Source: VYFG01 sp965204165
Lineage (GTDB): Bacteria; Pseudomonadota; Gammaproteobacteria; Arenicellales; Poriferihabitantaceae
Assembly: GCA_965204165.1 (NCBI GenBank)
Contig: OZ241969.1
Span: 310,001-374,000 of the forward strand
Reading direction: 5' to 3'
Length of the DNA: 64,000 nucleotides
The translations under genes were made by a program, and so were the position numbers. The notes below the pieces were generated by a model that was given only the letters and a program-made list of their open reading frames with translations, was not told the origin of the DNA and made no database searches. Numbering within the stretch: the first letter of the stretch is position 1; each line of letters begins with the position of its first letter. This document shows, one piece after another, positions 1 through 9,302 of this stretch.

Positions 1-110
1 CTGCCCACCAGGATACGGTTATGCATCAGTGCAGGTTCATGAGAAAAATGCCAGGACGCCGACTGCCGCCATGCAGGATGCCTCCCGGCTCCCAGGGTTG
101 CCCATCAGTG

Positions 111-272
111 TCAGGGCATCAACAGCGCGCCGGGGCTTCCGAAGTCCGCGCTGGCTTGGACCAGCTGGCGGATCTTCCTGAAGGCATCCGGCCTGGCCCT
201 GCCATCCCCGTCGAGCTGGCCCGGCTGCTGCAGGATCCGGTACAGCTCCCGTTCGGGCCGAACCCGGTTCAT
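111..272 (-). CDS. Small hypothetical ORF, 53 residues
   Basis: This is a short minus-strand ORF that starts with ATG 36 bases after the stop of the next small ORF upstream (309-545). The product is charged and proline/arginine-containing at the start (MNRVRPERELYRILQQPGQ) with no recognisable domain, signal peptide or membrane segment. The only support is its position just behind another plausible small gene and its acidic/basic residue mix, which resembles a real soluble protein. It could equally be chance in GC-rich DNA. Confidence 0.22.
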   Translation of the reverse strand: MNRVRPERELYRILQQPGQLDGDGRARPDAFRKIRQLVQASADFGSPGALLMP

Positions 273-308
273 CAGGTCATTCCCCTGTTCAGTAACCTGA
301 CCCCAAAA

Positions 309-545
309 TCAGTCGGTCCGCCATTCGGGCGTGCTGTCCAGAATGTCCATCAGTTCGATAGCGTACTTCGCAAGGGCCGCGCGGTGTCCGTCATCGCCGC
401 CCCCGATTTCGGCCAGCTTCCGGTCGAGGTCATCGTCCGGATTGCCCTCCGGGTCCATCAACCCGAGTTCGTATACCGTCTCGGCAAAACGCCTCTCAAC
501 ACGCTCGATATCAATCACGATGCACACCTGCAGCCACGTCTGCAA
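309..545 (-). CDS. Small hypothetical acidic protein, 78 residues
   Basis: A minus-strand ORF encodes a 78-residue soluble protein rich in Asp and Glu (for example DPEGNPDDDLDRKLAEIGGG), with two predicted amphipathic helices at residues 12-30 and 55-72. I do not recognise the family. Its composition is protein-like, while the overlapping plus-strand frames are arginine/proline/serine-rich shadows. It lies between the window edge and the TOTE-type primase-helicase and is on the same strand as that gene, but 280 bases separate them, so co-transcription is possible and not shown. Function unknown. Confidence 0.42.
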   Translation of the reverse strand: MQTWLQVCIVIDIERVERRFAETVYELGLMDPEGNPDDDLDRKLAEIGGGDDGHRAALAKYAIELMDILDSTPEWRTD

Positions 546-824
546 TCACACCCGGAAACGGCATGCGGTTCCCGAAGGACCCGGGACCGTGAAATCCGCA
601 CCCGGGGCATTCATTTCGACTATGCATCATCCGGATCCATGGTAATCATGCTTGGAGAACGCTTGCGAAATCATTGCCCGACTCGGGGCGCCATTGAAAA
701 ACGACGGAGATGCGCAGATGCATATTGATACGCCTGAATGGAATCAAATTCCCTTGCGCCATGCTTGTGGATTGCTCCTCATAATGGTATCGGGATTGTG
801 TGATCCCTGTTGGGCCAGGGGCTG
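546..824. other. Intergenic stretch, nothing recognised
   Basis: No convincing gene, RNA or repeat is visible. The short ORFs on both strands have compositions typical of shadows. Confidence 0.5.
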
Positions 825-3245
825 TCAAGGGTTATCCAAGGTCTCGACCGAATACCCGAGGCTCCGGTAACCAAGGACACGCTTTTCGCTCATGCGCCGA
901 AGCAGGGGGACGGCGTCATCGACATAGTCGTAGACCAGCACTTCACGTTTTTCCGGATGCAGCCGGTGCAGACGGCCCACATACTGCGCCAGCGTCCCCT
1001 TCCAGGATATCGGCATTGCGAGAAAGAGCGTGTCCAGGCGGGCATCGTCGAATCCCTCGCCGATATAGCGGCCGGTTGCGACCAGAACCCGTTCCTCGGT
1101 CTCGGGGATTGAATCAATACGCTCCATGATCTCGCGGCCCTGACGCACGCCCATTCCACCAGTGAGCAGCAGCACGTTGCGGGTAAAGGGGCCGAGCCTT
1201 TCGGCGAACTGCCTCGCGTGACCCTTGCGCTCGGTAAGGACAATCGGCGACCGCCCCGATTCCAGGGCAGACATCACGTCATCGAAGATCTGGTCGTTAC
1301 GCTCCCTGTCTGCCGCCAGTTCGGCGTAAATCCGCTGTATTTGCGGGGGGTCGTCGTCAGATTCCATCCGTATCCTGAACGAGGTCTTCCGCAGGATCGC
1401 CCGGTGCGTGAACGGGCGCCGGCGGGCCTGGGATCTCGCCTCGGCCCGAAACCGCACCGGTCCGCACTGCATGAAGACGATCGGATGGTGCCCGTCCTTG
1501 CGGGTGACGGTGGCGGAAAGACCAAGGACGTATCTGGCCCTTGACCTGCGCGCGACCGCCTCGAAGCTGACGGCGGATACATGATGGCATTCGTCCACAA
1601 CGACATGGCCGTAATCGGCGACAATGTCGTCGACCACACCCTTGTGAACAAGGCTCTGGATCATGCCGACATCGACGATGCCGGAAGGTTTTCTTCTGCC
1701 GCCCCCGATCCGCCCGACTGAGGACGAAGGAAGGCCGAGGAAAGACCCAAGCCTGGCAATCCACTGATCCAGGAGCTGCCGGCGGTGCACGAGCACAAGG
1801 GCATTGGTGCCGCGGGCTGCGATGACGGATGCGGCAACCACCGTCTTGCCGAACCCGGTCGCCGCCGAAAGCACTCCGGTTTCGTGGCCGAGAAGGGCAT
1901 TGGCCGCCGCCTTCTGGTCCGCGGTCAACTCGCCCTGGAAAACCGCCTCTAACGGGCGACCTTGATTGCGTTCATCCTGTAAGTGCATGTGAATGCCAAC
2001 CTCTTCGAACAACTGCTCCATGGCATCCTGGCAACCACGCGGCAAGGCGATGTGATGGGACAGCAGTTCGGCGCAGGAGATGATGCGCGGAATACCGGAT
2101 ACGGAACGCCTCATCGCCTGTGCCCTGTAGAAGGACGGATTCTGGAATGCCGCCAGGCGAATGATCCTGTTTACCAGGCCGGGCGGGAGGCCGGCACGCG
2201 GGATATAGATCTGGTCGCCCGATATCGCCTCGATACTTTCCGGAAGGGACCCGCTGATTTCCGGAAGCGGTCGGCTGCGGGACGGCGGCGCCGTCCAGGG
2301 CGTCCCGTCCTCGTCATCCACCGGCAGGCGCAGACCAGTCACGCGGCCCTGCCGCTCCGCTTCCTGGACAATCCGTGTTGTGTCCGCCAAGGAGAGGCGG
2401 TCTATTGATGAAAGAAATAACCACTGGTCCCTGTGAGGTTCGAAATTCCCGTCAAGGAACACGCTGTTGTCATATTCTCGAGGACCGTGCTGCAAAGGCA
2501 GGGCGATCAGGTTCCCGAAACCCCCGGATGGCATCACGTCCTGGCTGGGAAACAGACGGTCGTAGGACCCGAAACCCATGCCCGGATTGGATTCCATGGC
2601 CCCGGTCAGCAGGCTGCTTCCAAGCCTGCGGGCAAGGGCGGCCGGGACCGGTTCGCAGAAGAAGATCCAGACATGCCCCCCGTTGCCGGAACGGGAACGC
2701 TCGAGCGCCGCCGGAACCTGCTTATCCCGGCAGGCATCCAGGAAAGCGCCCGCATCGTCCTGCCATGTCTCCTTGTCGAAATCCACGGCAAGGAAGCGGC
2801 AGGTATCGTCGGGCATCAGCGGGTAGATGCCCATCGTATGGTGTCCGCGCAGATGCCCGTCGACGGCTGCATTTGTGACCGGTACGAAAGCCTGGTTCGG
2901 GCAGTCTCCGCACCTGATCTGCGGTTTTCGGCAAGTGCCCGGTTCCCATTCCTTTTCACATGCAGGCGCGTAACCGCTCCTGCCGTTCCGGGTATTCTCC
3001 CATCGCCTCGGGAAGACATCCTCCCGGCCGGAAAACAGGGATCGGAACAGGGCTACCTTTTCGCTCGCGCCCGAATCGACCGTCACCAGTGAGCCGGCCG
3101 TTCGATTCCCAATCGAAGGGGGGACGCACGCCTCGAGTTCGGCAAGCCGTGACCGCAAACCGGATTGCTCGGCTTCAAGCTGCCGGAGGCGCTTCCGGAT
3201 CAGGTCGATTTCTTCATTCGGGCACATGGTGCAAGAGGCAGCCAT
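825..3245 (-). CDS. TOTE conflict system primase-helicase (AEP primase fused to SF2 helicase)
   Basis: The 806-residue protein has an N-terminal coiled coil (about residues 10-40), then an archaeo-eukaryotic-type primase module with a Cys cluster (C96, C105, C112, C115), the metal-binding signature VDFD (154-157) and an SRSGNGGHVWIF stretch (184-195). A superfamily II helicase follows, with Walker A AATGFGKT near 461-468, DECH near 551-554 and the SAT motif. This order matches the primase-helicase of TOTE conflict systems, thought to act on invading nucleic acid. It stands alone: no TOTE partner is visible within 3 kb on either side. The ATG at 3245 gives a sensible N-terminus. The family call is confident; a role in defence is inferred from the family. 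Confidence 0.88.
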   Translation of the reverse strand: MAASCTMCPNEEIDLIRKRLRQLEAEQSGLRSRLAELEACVPPSIGNRTAGSLVTVDSGASEKVALFRSLFSGREDVFPRRWENTRNGRSGYAPACEKEWEPGTCRKPQIRCGDCPNQAFVPVTNAAVDGHLRGHHTMGIYPLMPDDTCRFLAVDFDKETWQDDAGAFLDACRDKQVPAALERSRSGNGGHVWIFFCEPVPAALARRLGSSLLTGAMESNPGMGFGSYDRLFPSQDVMPSGGFGNLIALPLQHGPREYDNSVFLDGNFEPHRDQWLFLSSIDRLSLADTTRIVQEAERQGRVTGLRLPVDDEDGTPWTAPPSRSRPLPEISGSLPESIEAISGDQIYIPRAGLPPGLVNRIIRLAAFQNPSFYRAQAMRRSVSGIPRIISCAELLSHHIALPRGCQDAMEQLFEEVGIHMHLQDERNQGRPLEAVFQGELTADQKAAANALLGHETGVLSAATGFGKTVVAASVIAARGTNALVLVHRRQLLDQWIARLGSFLGLPSSSVGRIGGGRRKPSGIVDVGMIQSLVHKGVVDDIVADYGHVVVDECHHVSAVSFEAVARRSRARYVLGLSATVTRKDGHHPIVFMQCGPVRFRAEARSQARRRPFTHRAILRKTSFRIRMESDDDPPQIQRIYAELAADRERNDQIFDDVMSALESGRSPIVLTERKGHARQFAERLGPFTRNVLLLTGGMGVRQGREIMERIDSIPETEERVLVATGRYIGEGFDDARLDTLFLAMPISWKGTLAQYVGRLHRLHPEKREVLVYDYVDDAVPLLRRMSEKRVLGYRSLGYSVETLDNP

Positions 3246-3915
3246 GGCAAATTACTGTCCATGGACTGCCTGAAGGATGCTATAGCCTGACCGGGTCGAC
3301 CAAACGGAGTTTCATATGAAGGCTGAAGGCTTTCGGGGATTTCATGTGTTCATTTTAACTGATTGATCTCATGACACGACTCTCCGCAGCTTCCCCTCGA
3401 CCCCGTCGGCTGTCGACCGCCCGCCCCCGAGTTGATTCGCGGCCTTCGCGAGCATCATGCCTGCTTCGACCATGTCCTTGAGTGCAGCCACGGTTTCCTC
3501 TTGCGTGCATGGCTTTCCGGGATGCCGGTAACAGGCCACTGTACGGCGCGGGTGGCCGGGGTCAGGACGCGGAGGCGGGCAGCCGGTCAGGATACGGAGA
3601 GTGGCGGTTGCCAAAGCAACGATTCCGAATACCGCAAGGATGTCCCGGGTTTCCGCCTACGCCTGATTGCGCCTCGGGAGCTATGAATCCAGTTTCAAGG
3701 CCTGTTCGATGCTCACTCGCGTTCTGGCCTGCATGGTCGCTGAACCGCTCTACGCGGCCCTTCCGCCAGAGTGCTTCAATCTACATCGCTACCCCCGTAA
3801 GCCGCTCTTGCCGCAACCAGCCGGAAACACCAGTTGCCGGGCGGGGATTCGCACTCCCCAAGGAAAACGCGCCTTTCCATGGCGCACTGAAACCGCGCTG
3901 AGTCCACACCCCGTA
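3246..3915. other. Intergenic region without a convincing gene
   Basis: The stretch between the primase-helicase and the nested mobile DNA has no recognisable gene. A minus-strand ORF at 3369-3614 would begin with TTG and reads like the end of a hydrophobic signal followed by Cys. However, its frame is closed by TAG a few codons upstream and it has no good start, so it is at best a remnant. Confidence 0.5.
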
Positions 3916-3937
3916 TTAACCCGACTTTCGCAATTCG
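3916..3937 (+). repeat. 22-bp inverted repeat, left copy
   Basis: A 22-base block beginning TTAACCCGACTTTCGCAATT here is repeated exactly in inverse orientation at 9443-9464. Similarity continues imperfectly on the inner side (GGGGATTTTGGAA against CCCGGAATCTGGAA). It looks like the terminal inverted repeat of an older element whose inside was later filled by an IS1634-type element, a group II intron and an IS5-like element. Confidence 0.7.
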
Positions 3938-3975
3938 GGGATTTTGGAAACGTAACCTGTTGAATTGATTATACC

Positions 3976-5832
3976 GACCCCCAAAGGTCGGCACTACAGG
4001 AGCCTTGTCGCCCGGTGGCGTAGCAGATCAGATTCGCAGCCGCGGAGGCGGCTGCTCCGGCAACTTCAGGCCAAGCTGATGCAGCAGGAGCTTGTGGTCC
4101 CCATCCGGCTGGGTGTAACGCGGCAGGATGAGATGATGTCCATCGGCAGTGGGCAGGTGAACATCCACCATCCGGATGGTGGCGAACTTTTCCAGTATTT
4201 CCCGCGGAGTCAGGCCGGGGGCATGGGGCCTGGCAAGATTCTTCAGGGTGACCTGGAGGCAGTAGGCCATGAACGACAGGAAGATATGGGCCTCGATCCG
4301 TTGCTCCTTCTGATGGAACACCGGCCGGATGGCAAGGTCATGCTTCAATTCCTTGAATGCCTGTTCGATTTCGGTGAGCCGCATGTATTGCCGCCACAGT
4401 TCCGCCGGATTCCCGTCGGCCATGTTGGAGCGCAGCAGGTAGCGCCCTTCCCGATGGAAGGTCTGCCGCAGCTTCCCGCGCCGCAGACGGTAGGTGAACG
4501 GCACCCCGGAATCACCATCCCCGATCTCCAGGTCGACGAGATGCCAGACCAGGCCGGCCTCCTTCTTCGCCGCACCGAGCTTCAGCAGCAGCTCGTCGCG
4601 GCTGTTGGTCTGGCGCCGCAGTTCCCCCAGACGTCCCCAGAGCTTCTTCAGGCGCCGCCGGCGCATGCCCCTCTCCTTGCTGACCCGGCCCCCGCTTCGA
4701 ACCAGGATGTACAGCTCCCCGTCCGCCCGGTGCAGCTTCACCTCCACGTTCTCCCGGACGGCCTGCCAGGGCTGGCCGAGGAACGACCGCTCCATCCGGC
4801 TCAGCCGCCCCTTCGGCGTACCCACCAGGTAGCGGATCCCGGAAGGATCCGATCGCATCGCCTCCAGCGATTCCTCCGTCGGGATCCCACGGTCCATGAT
4901 CCACACCCGCTCGGAACGGCCGTACTGATCCTCGATCCTGGCCATGAATTCCAGCAGCGTCGTCTTGTCCGAGGTGTTCCCCGGCATCACCTCGTAGGCC
5001 AGCGGAAACCCGTCCGGCGTCACGATCAGCGCAATCACCACCTGCACGCAGTCCGGGCGCTTGTCACGGCTGTAGCCGAACCGGCGCTTGTCCTCGAACG
5101 GGGGATCGCTCTCGAAGTACGTGCTCGTCAGATCGTACAGCAGCACCTCGAAACGCGCCTGGAACAGACTGCCCCAGCGTGTCCGCAGATACGAGAAGAA
5201 CCCTCGCCGGTGGGCCTCCAGCCGGTCCAGGACCCGGTACAGCGTGTCCCGCGGAATCACCCGGTCCAGACCCAGAAGGTCACCCATCGCGCTGTCCTCG
5301 TACCAGCGCCGGTACAGCCGCCACTCGCTGCCCGGATCAATCAGACGGTAGCACACCTGCACCTTCAGAATGTCCAGCCACCGCGTCCCCTTCCGGCTCG
5401 GCGGCAAATGCTCACCCCAGTACCCGTCCAGGTCCAGAAAATCCCACAGCCACAGGGCCAGCCAGCACGCCCCCCACTGGCGCGAACGGTGCAACTCCAG
5501 CCTGCCCACATCCACACGGACCACCGCGCACGACATCTCCGGCGCTTCCCGGTCCTCCGGGAACAGCGCCATCTGCTGCAGACCCCGGTTCTCGGACAGC
5601 ACATCGATGGTGCGGCACCACGCCGCCTTCTGGGTGCCGTTGATCTCGCCGAGATACAGAACCTGACGCTGCACCACCCGGCCGCCTCCCACCCGGGCAT
5701 TCTCCACAATGCTCCAGTACCGGTGGTGCACCCCGTCCTTCCAGCGGCTCTTGCTGCGCACGAACATGACCTCCATGGTCTCTGCCTGACTTCTCCAGAT
5801 CAAGGTAAAAGTCGGCACTACAGGGCAACTTC
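3976..5832 (-). mobile_element. IS1634-family insertion sequence (ends approximate)
   Basis: The element contains a single transposase gene read from the minus strand. The block GGTCGGCACTACAGG (3988-4002) recurs as AAGTCGGCACTACAGG at the right edge (about 5808-5823). The two copies are in the same orientation, not inverted as IS ends should be. The right copy fits an outward-facing terminal repeat. On the left, a weaker inverted match (ATACCGACCCCC) lies just outside the direct copy. The exact left end is therefore uncertain and may be rearranged. Confidence 0.6.
4028..5776 (-). CDS. IS1634-family DDE transposase
   Basis: The 582-residue protein is a cut-and-paste transposase of the IS4/IS1634 group. 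Visible signatures are YDLTSTYFE (first catalytic Asp), WIMDRGIPTEE (second Asp) and EIEQAFKELKHDLAIRPVFH near the C-terminus, which holds the catalytic Glu in the YREK-like region. The length is usual for the family and no frameshift is seen, so the gene looks intact. The frame is open upstream to a GTG at 5818 inside the element's terminal sequence. I prefer the ATG at 5776 because the following residues (MEVMFVRSKSRWKDG) look like the usual start. A 660-residue ORF on the opposite strand is its shadow. Confidence 0.85.
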   Translation of the reverse strand: MEVMFVRSKSRWKDGVHHRYWSIVENARVGGGRVVQRQVLYLGEINGTQKAAWCRTIDVLSENRGLQQMALFPEDREAPEMSCAVVRVDVGRLELHRSRQWGACWLALWLWDFLDLDGYWGEHLPPSRKGTRWLDILKVQVCYRLIDPGSEWRLYRRWYEDSAMGDLLGLDRVIPRDTLYRVLDRLEAHRRGFFSYLRTRWGSLFQARFEVLLYDLTSTYFESDPPFEDKRRFGYSRDKRPDCVQVVIALIVTPDGFPLAYEVMPGNTSDKTTLLEFMARIEDQYGRSERVWIMDRGIPTEESLEAMRSDPSGIRYLVGTPKGRLSRMERSFLGQPWQAVRENVEVKLHRADGELYILVRSGGRVSKERGMRRRRLKKLWGRLGELRRQTNSRDELLLKLGAAKKEAGLVWHLVDLEIGDGDSGVPFTYRLRRGKLRQTFHREGRYLLRSNMADGNPAELWRQYMRLTEIEQAFKELKHDLAIRPVFHQKEQRIEAHIFLSFMAYCLQVTLKNLARPHAPGLTPREILEKFATIRMVDVHLPTADGHHLILPRYTQPDGDHKLLLHQLGLKLPEQPPPRLRI

Positions 5833-6508
5833 AGGGAACCGGGCCACTCAATTCAAGGGAGTACATCTCAATCATCCCCAAAATCAGGTCAGAGAGCCAC
5901 TTGCATTGCGCCAGGCTAAGTCCTGGAATGGAGGAAGTATGAAATAGCGGAAACCATTCACCGCAGTCCAGCAGGTTCAACTCCTGCCCGGTAAAGGTGC
6001 AGCCCACCGACCGGAAGTCAGTGTTGCATGGCGTACGGCAACGTACGTCGTGAAGCGTACACAGCGGGTGGTGAAGCGGCGTTATTGAGCCCCGATATGC
6101 TCTAATCGATGGCGCCTTCAGTGTTGCAAGGCTGGGGGCAGTACCTGCGGTGCCGCAATGGCGAGGCACAGCAGGGCCGTCCGGGGTCTTGGGAGCGGCG
6201 CAAAGTCACGGGATGGACTGCCAGGAAACCTGGGAGAACCTGCATTCTCCACCTTGAGAGTACGGTTGTGGGGCACCGGTACAAAGCCCCGGCCCGGCGA
6301 CAGGTCTGCGGTCGCCGGGAGCGCGCGAGCGAACCACGACGAGACAGGCTACAGAGGTGGTACCGGCTGGCGAATCAATAAGCCGAAGGGATGGGATGCA
6401 GGTGGTCTTAGCGCCCTGATACTACCGTTGAAGGCGGGGAACCGTGGCCATCGGGACCCGCCGGAGGAAAGCGGGGCGTCATGCACACAGACCCACTGGT
6501 GGGAAACG

Positions 6509-7819
6509 ATGAAAGAAACACTGAGTTCTACCAACACGTACACGAAACAACAGTGGATAGCCGAACAGGCGAGCAAGCACCCGGACCGGGTGTTCACGTC
6601 CCTGCACCATCTGATCGACATCGACTGGATGCACGAGGCGTATCGCCGGACGCGGAAGGACGGGGCGGCAGGCATCGACGGCGTGACGGCTGCGGACTAC
6701 GAGAAGGGGCTGGAATCCAATCTTGCGGATCTCCTGAACCGGATCAGGTCGGGCAGCTACTTCGCGCCGCCGGTGCGGCGGCACTGGATACCGAAAGCGG
6801 ACGGCAGGATGCGGCCCTTGGGCATACCGACGTTTGAAGACAAGGTGGCGCAGCGGGCGATATTGATGTTGCTGGAGCCGATCTACGAGCAGGACTTTCT
6901 GCCCTGTTCATACGGCTTCAGGCCCGGTCGGTCCTGTCATGATGCTTTGGACGCATTGCGTGCGGGCATCATGGACAAGGGCCAGCGGTGGGTGGTCGAG
7001 GTGGACCTGAAATCCTACTTCGACAGTATCCCATATGACCGCCTCCGGGAGGCGCTCGACCTGCGGATCAGGGATGGTGTAGTGAGAAAAATGATCGACA
7101 AATGGCTCAAGGCGGGAATACTGGAAGAGGGCAACTTGAGGCGAACGGAAACGGGAACGCCGCAGGGTGGGGTGATCTCCCCGCTGGTCTCGAACATTTA
7201 CCTGCACCATGTGCTGGACAAGTGGTTCGAGGATGCGGTGAAGCCTCGGTTGAAGGGAGGCAGCCAGCTGGTGAGGTACGCCGACGATTGGGTGATGACC
7301 TTTACCCATGAGATGGACGCCCGCCGGGTGCTGGGGGTACTGGGCAAGCGGCTTGGCAAGTACGGGCTTACGCTCCACGAGACCAAGACGCGGTTCCTGG
7401 ACTTCCGGCCTCCGCGAGGGAAAGGCGAGAAAGGCGCGAGCTTTGACTTCCTCGGCTTCACCCATGTATGGGGAACGTCGAGGAAAGGAAACAGGGTAGT
7501 TCGTCAAGTCACGGCCAAGTCGCGCTTTGCCCGGGCGGTGAAGTCGGTGCATGACTGGTGCAAGGCCAACAGGCACCGGCCGCTGAAGGAACAGCAGGCG
7601 TATCTGTCGCGGGTCATCAAGGGGCATTGTGCCTACTATGGGCGCACAGGGAACGGCAAGCGTCTTGATGACTTCCGGTATCGGGTCGGTCGTGCGTGGA
7701 AGAAGGCGCTGTCGCGCCGAAGCCGCGATGGCCGCCTGAATTGGGACCGCATGAATGCCATACTAAGGAGATTCTCACTGCCGAATGTCAAGGTCGTTCG
7801 ATCGATCTATGCTACCTGA
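6509..7819 (+). CDS. ltrA: Group II intron reverse transcriptase/maturase
   Basis: The 436-residue protein reverse-transcribes the intron RNA and helps its splicing. The RT domain carries GAAGIDGVTAADY, IPKADGRMRPLGIPTFEDK, YGFRPGRSCHDAL, VEVDLKSYFDSI, GTPQGGVISPLVSNIYLH and the catalytic YADD (RYADDWVM). A group II maturase X-like domain follows, with YLSRVIKGHCAYYG. No clear HNH endonuclease domain follows the maturase domain. The frame is open for 117 codons upstream, but that part overlaps the structured intron RNA, so I start at the ATG at 6509 (MKETLSSTNTYTKQQW). The gene looks intact. Confidence 0.93.
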   Translation: MKETLSSTNTYTKQQWIAEQASKHPDRVFTSLHHLIDIDWMHEAYRRTRKDGAAGIDGVTAADYEKGLESNLADLLNRIRSGSYFAPPVRRHWIPKADGRMRPLGIPTFEDKVAQRAILMLLEPIYEQDFLPCSYGFRPGRSCHDALDALRAGIMDKGQRWVVEVDLKSYFDSIPYDRLREALDLRIRDGVVRKMIDKWLKAGILEEGNLRRTETGTPQGGVISPLVSNIYLHHVLDKWFEDAVKPRLKGGSQLVRYADDWVMTFTHEMDARRVLGVLGKRLGKYGLTLHETKTRFLDFRPPRGKGEKGASFDFLGFTHVWGTSRKGNRVVRQVTAKSRFARAVKSVHDWCKANRHRPLKEQQAYLSRVIKGHCAYYGRTGNGKRLDDFRYRVGRAWKKALSRRSRDGRLNWDRMNAILRRFSLPNVKVVRSIYAT

Positions 7820-7837
7820 GCGAATCTGTTGCGTGAG

Positions 7838-7912
7838 GAACCGCGTGCGTCAATCGCGCTCGCGCGGTTCTGTGAGGAGAGGGGCGTGGCAACACCCCCT
7901 CTTACTCGGAAA
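7838..7912 (+). ncRNA. Group II intron domain V and VI hairpins
   Basis: Bases 7838-7870 form a 33-base hairpin with an 8-bp lower stem (GAACCGCG pairing with CGCGGTTC), placed like domain V directly after the maturase gene. A second stem at about 7876-7905 (GAGAGGGGCGTGG with ACACCCCCTCTT) fits domain VI, including an A near its 3' side that could be the branch point. The domain V start reads GAAC where the textbook form is GAGC, so the usual G-U wobble becomes A-U. Variants are known, so this alone does not prove loss of activity. Confidence 0.6.
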
Positions 7913-7930
7913 ATTCCGGCGAGAGAGAAG

Positions 7931-7949
7931 TATTGTGCAACGCACAATA
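7931..7949. other. Short perfect hairpin
   Basis: TATTGTGC and GCACAATA form an 8-bp stem around a 3-base loop, about 20 bases beyond the group II intron end. It may belong to the intron's exon target or to an IS end. There is no T-run, so it is not a typical terminator. Confidence 0.35.
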
Positions 7950-8120
7950 AGAATGGCCGGATAGCGCCATCGCTGGCGATCAATTACGGATGGATTTTGC
8001 CGTCCGGGAGGGCGTGAAGTACCCCGACGAGGGGATTCCGGTGGTTTCGGGACGAGCCTTTCCACGCCATCTTCGCGGGATGGCAGGGTATTCAGCAGGG
8101 AAATCGGTTCGGGGTTCGAC

Positions 8121-9302
8121 TCAGGTCCCGAGCCGGAGAAGCTGGTCCACCGTGAGTGCGAGGATGCCCCACATCAGGTGGCAGTTCACCTTGGTGGGTC
8201 CCCGCACGCGGACATGGCGGCCGCCGAACTCGTCCTTGAGCCGTCCGTTGATCCGCTCGATGTTGGACCGTTCACGGTAACGCACCGTCTTGTGATCGAT
8301 ATGCCCGGCGGCGCGCTGGGCGCGGGCCTCCCGGCGGAGACTTTCCTTGAGTGCCCGGTCCCGGCGGGGATTGGTGTCGATGATCGGCACATGGCCCAGG
8401 GATTCGCTGTAGGCCCTGATTTCCGGGGCGTCGTAGGCGCTGTCCATGACTTCGTAGCACGCGGTCACCCGCCGGTCGCTTTGCGCGGCCAGCGGAATGG
8501 CGGCCTGGCTGTCATGGAGGAAGGCCGAGGTCAGGATGCAGCTGACCGGTATGCCGCCGTCCGCGCCGTCGATGTGGAGCTTGTATCCCTTCCAGGAGGT
8601 CAGGAACCCCTTGGCGTTGCGCTTGGTGCCGATGCCGCATTTCCGCGGCAGGTCCGCCATCATTTCCCCGAAGGACATCTGCAACTGCCGCTCCAGTCTG
8701 CGTTCGGGCTTCCCTTCGGACGAATCCCCCTTGGGCGGACGCCCCGGCTTGCGCTTCGCGGTTTTTCCCTTCTTCCCATCCTTGCCATTGCCTTCATCCT
8801 TGTCCGAAGCCTTTTTCCGTTCCGGTTTCTCCCGGGCCTCGATCGCCGTCGAGTCCCGGGACAGGTGCCCGACGATCACATCGTCCCTGCCCAGGGTGCT
8901 CCGGATCAGCGCCTCGTGCATCCTCCCCGGCAGGTCGCCTTCAGCGAACAAGGCAAACGCCCTGGAGAACGTCGCCTCGCTCGGCACCTCGGAACACCGG
9001 CTCCACCCGCACATCCTGCGCAGCGCCGGGTCCGACAGGATCCGGTCCATCAGGTGCCGGGTGGTGGGCAGATCCCAGATGGCCTTGGCGATGAACGCCG
9101 TCGCCAGGGCCACCCGATCCGCCGTCGGACGTCCGGCGCTCACCGGGCAGGCCGGGAAGAAGGTTTCCACCTTCACCCAGTCAAGGACCGCGATCAGGCG
9201 CCGGTGCTTCTCCGACAGCCGGCCGGTCCGGTCCTCGATGGCCGGGAAAATTTCGTCTTGAAAAAGGTAGCGGAGGTTGGATATAGTCGTCGCAAGGGGC
9301 AT
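8121..9302 (-). CDS. IS5/IS1182-like DDE transposase
   Basis: The 393-residue transposase has the InsH-type N-terminal DUF772 domain (ALATAFIAKAIWDLPTTRHL, SEVPSEATFSRAF), a lysine-rich linker (about residues 155-195) and a C-terminal DDE domain. The DDE signatures are SRDSTAIEAREK (first Asp), a second Asp in YEVMDSAYDAPEIRAY and the Glu in YRERSNIERINGRLKDEFG. It appears full length. Its 5' end and upstream sequence are repeated in inverse orientation at about 12262-12440, so the two copies bracket the SNF2-type helicase gene. The precise element ends are not clear to me. Confidence 0.82.
   Translation of the reverse strand: MPLATTISNLRYLFQDEIFPAIEDRTGRLSEKHRRLIAVLDWVKVETFFPACPVSAGRPTADRVALATAFIAKAIWDLPTTRHLMDRILSDPALRRMCGWSRCSEVPSEATFSRAFALFAEGDLPGRMHEALIRSTLGRDDVIVGHLSRDSTAIEAREKPERKKASDKDEGNGKDGKKGKTAKRKPGRPPKGDSSEGKPERRLERQLQMSFGEMMADLPRKCGIGTKRNAKGFLTSWKGYKLHIDGADGGIPVSCILTSAFLHDSQAAIPLAAQSDRRVTACYEVMDSAYDAPEIRAYSESLGHVPIIDTNPRRDRALKESLRREARAQRAAGHIDHKTVRYRERSNIERINGRLKDEFGGRHVRVRGPTKVNCHLMWGILALTVDQLLRLGT

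Larger units (their letters stand above)
5906..7912 (+). mobile_element. Group II intron with maturase gene (ends approximate)
   Basis: A retroelement of about 2 kb has a long structured leader (about 600 bases of GC-rich, hairpin-forming sequence without ORF), a reverse transcriptase/maturase gene, and domain V/VI hairpins just after the stop codon. The 5' end is not certain. TTGCGCCAGG at 5906 resembles the usual GTGCG intron start, followed by a small CCAGG/CCTGG hairpin. The 3' end is placed after the domain VI stem near 7905-7912. It lies between an IS1634-type and an IS5-like transposase inside older mobile DNA. Confidence 0.68.

Noticed and set aside
3369..3614. 81-residue minus-strand ORF with lipoprotein-like start
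   Set aside because: It needs a TTG start, is closed just upstream by TAG, and the rest has no support.
3965..5947. 660-residue plus-strand ORF
   Set aside because: It lies antisense to the IS1634-type transposase and is a Pro/Gln/Leu/Arg-rich shadow with no domain.
5971..5987. tRNA-like T-arm GCAGG-TTCAACT-CCTGC
   Set aside because: No acceptor, D or anticodon arm fits around it; it lies in the structured leader of the group II intron.
8100..8135. GGGTTCGACTCAGGTCCCG as a possible tRNA 3' end
   Set aside because: No cloverleaf can be built upstream; it overlaps the downstream end of the IS5-like transposase gene.
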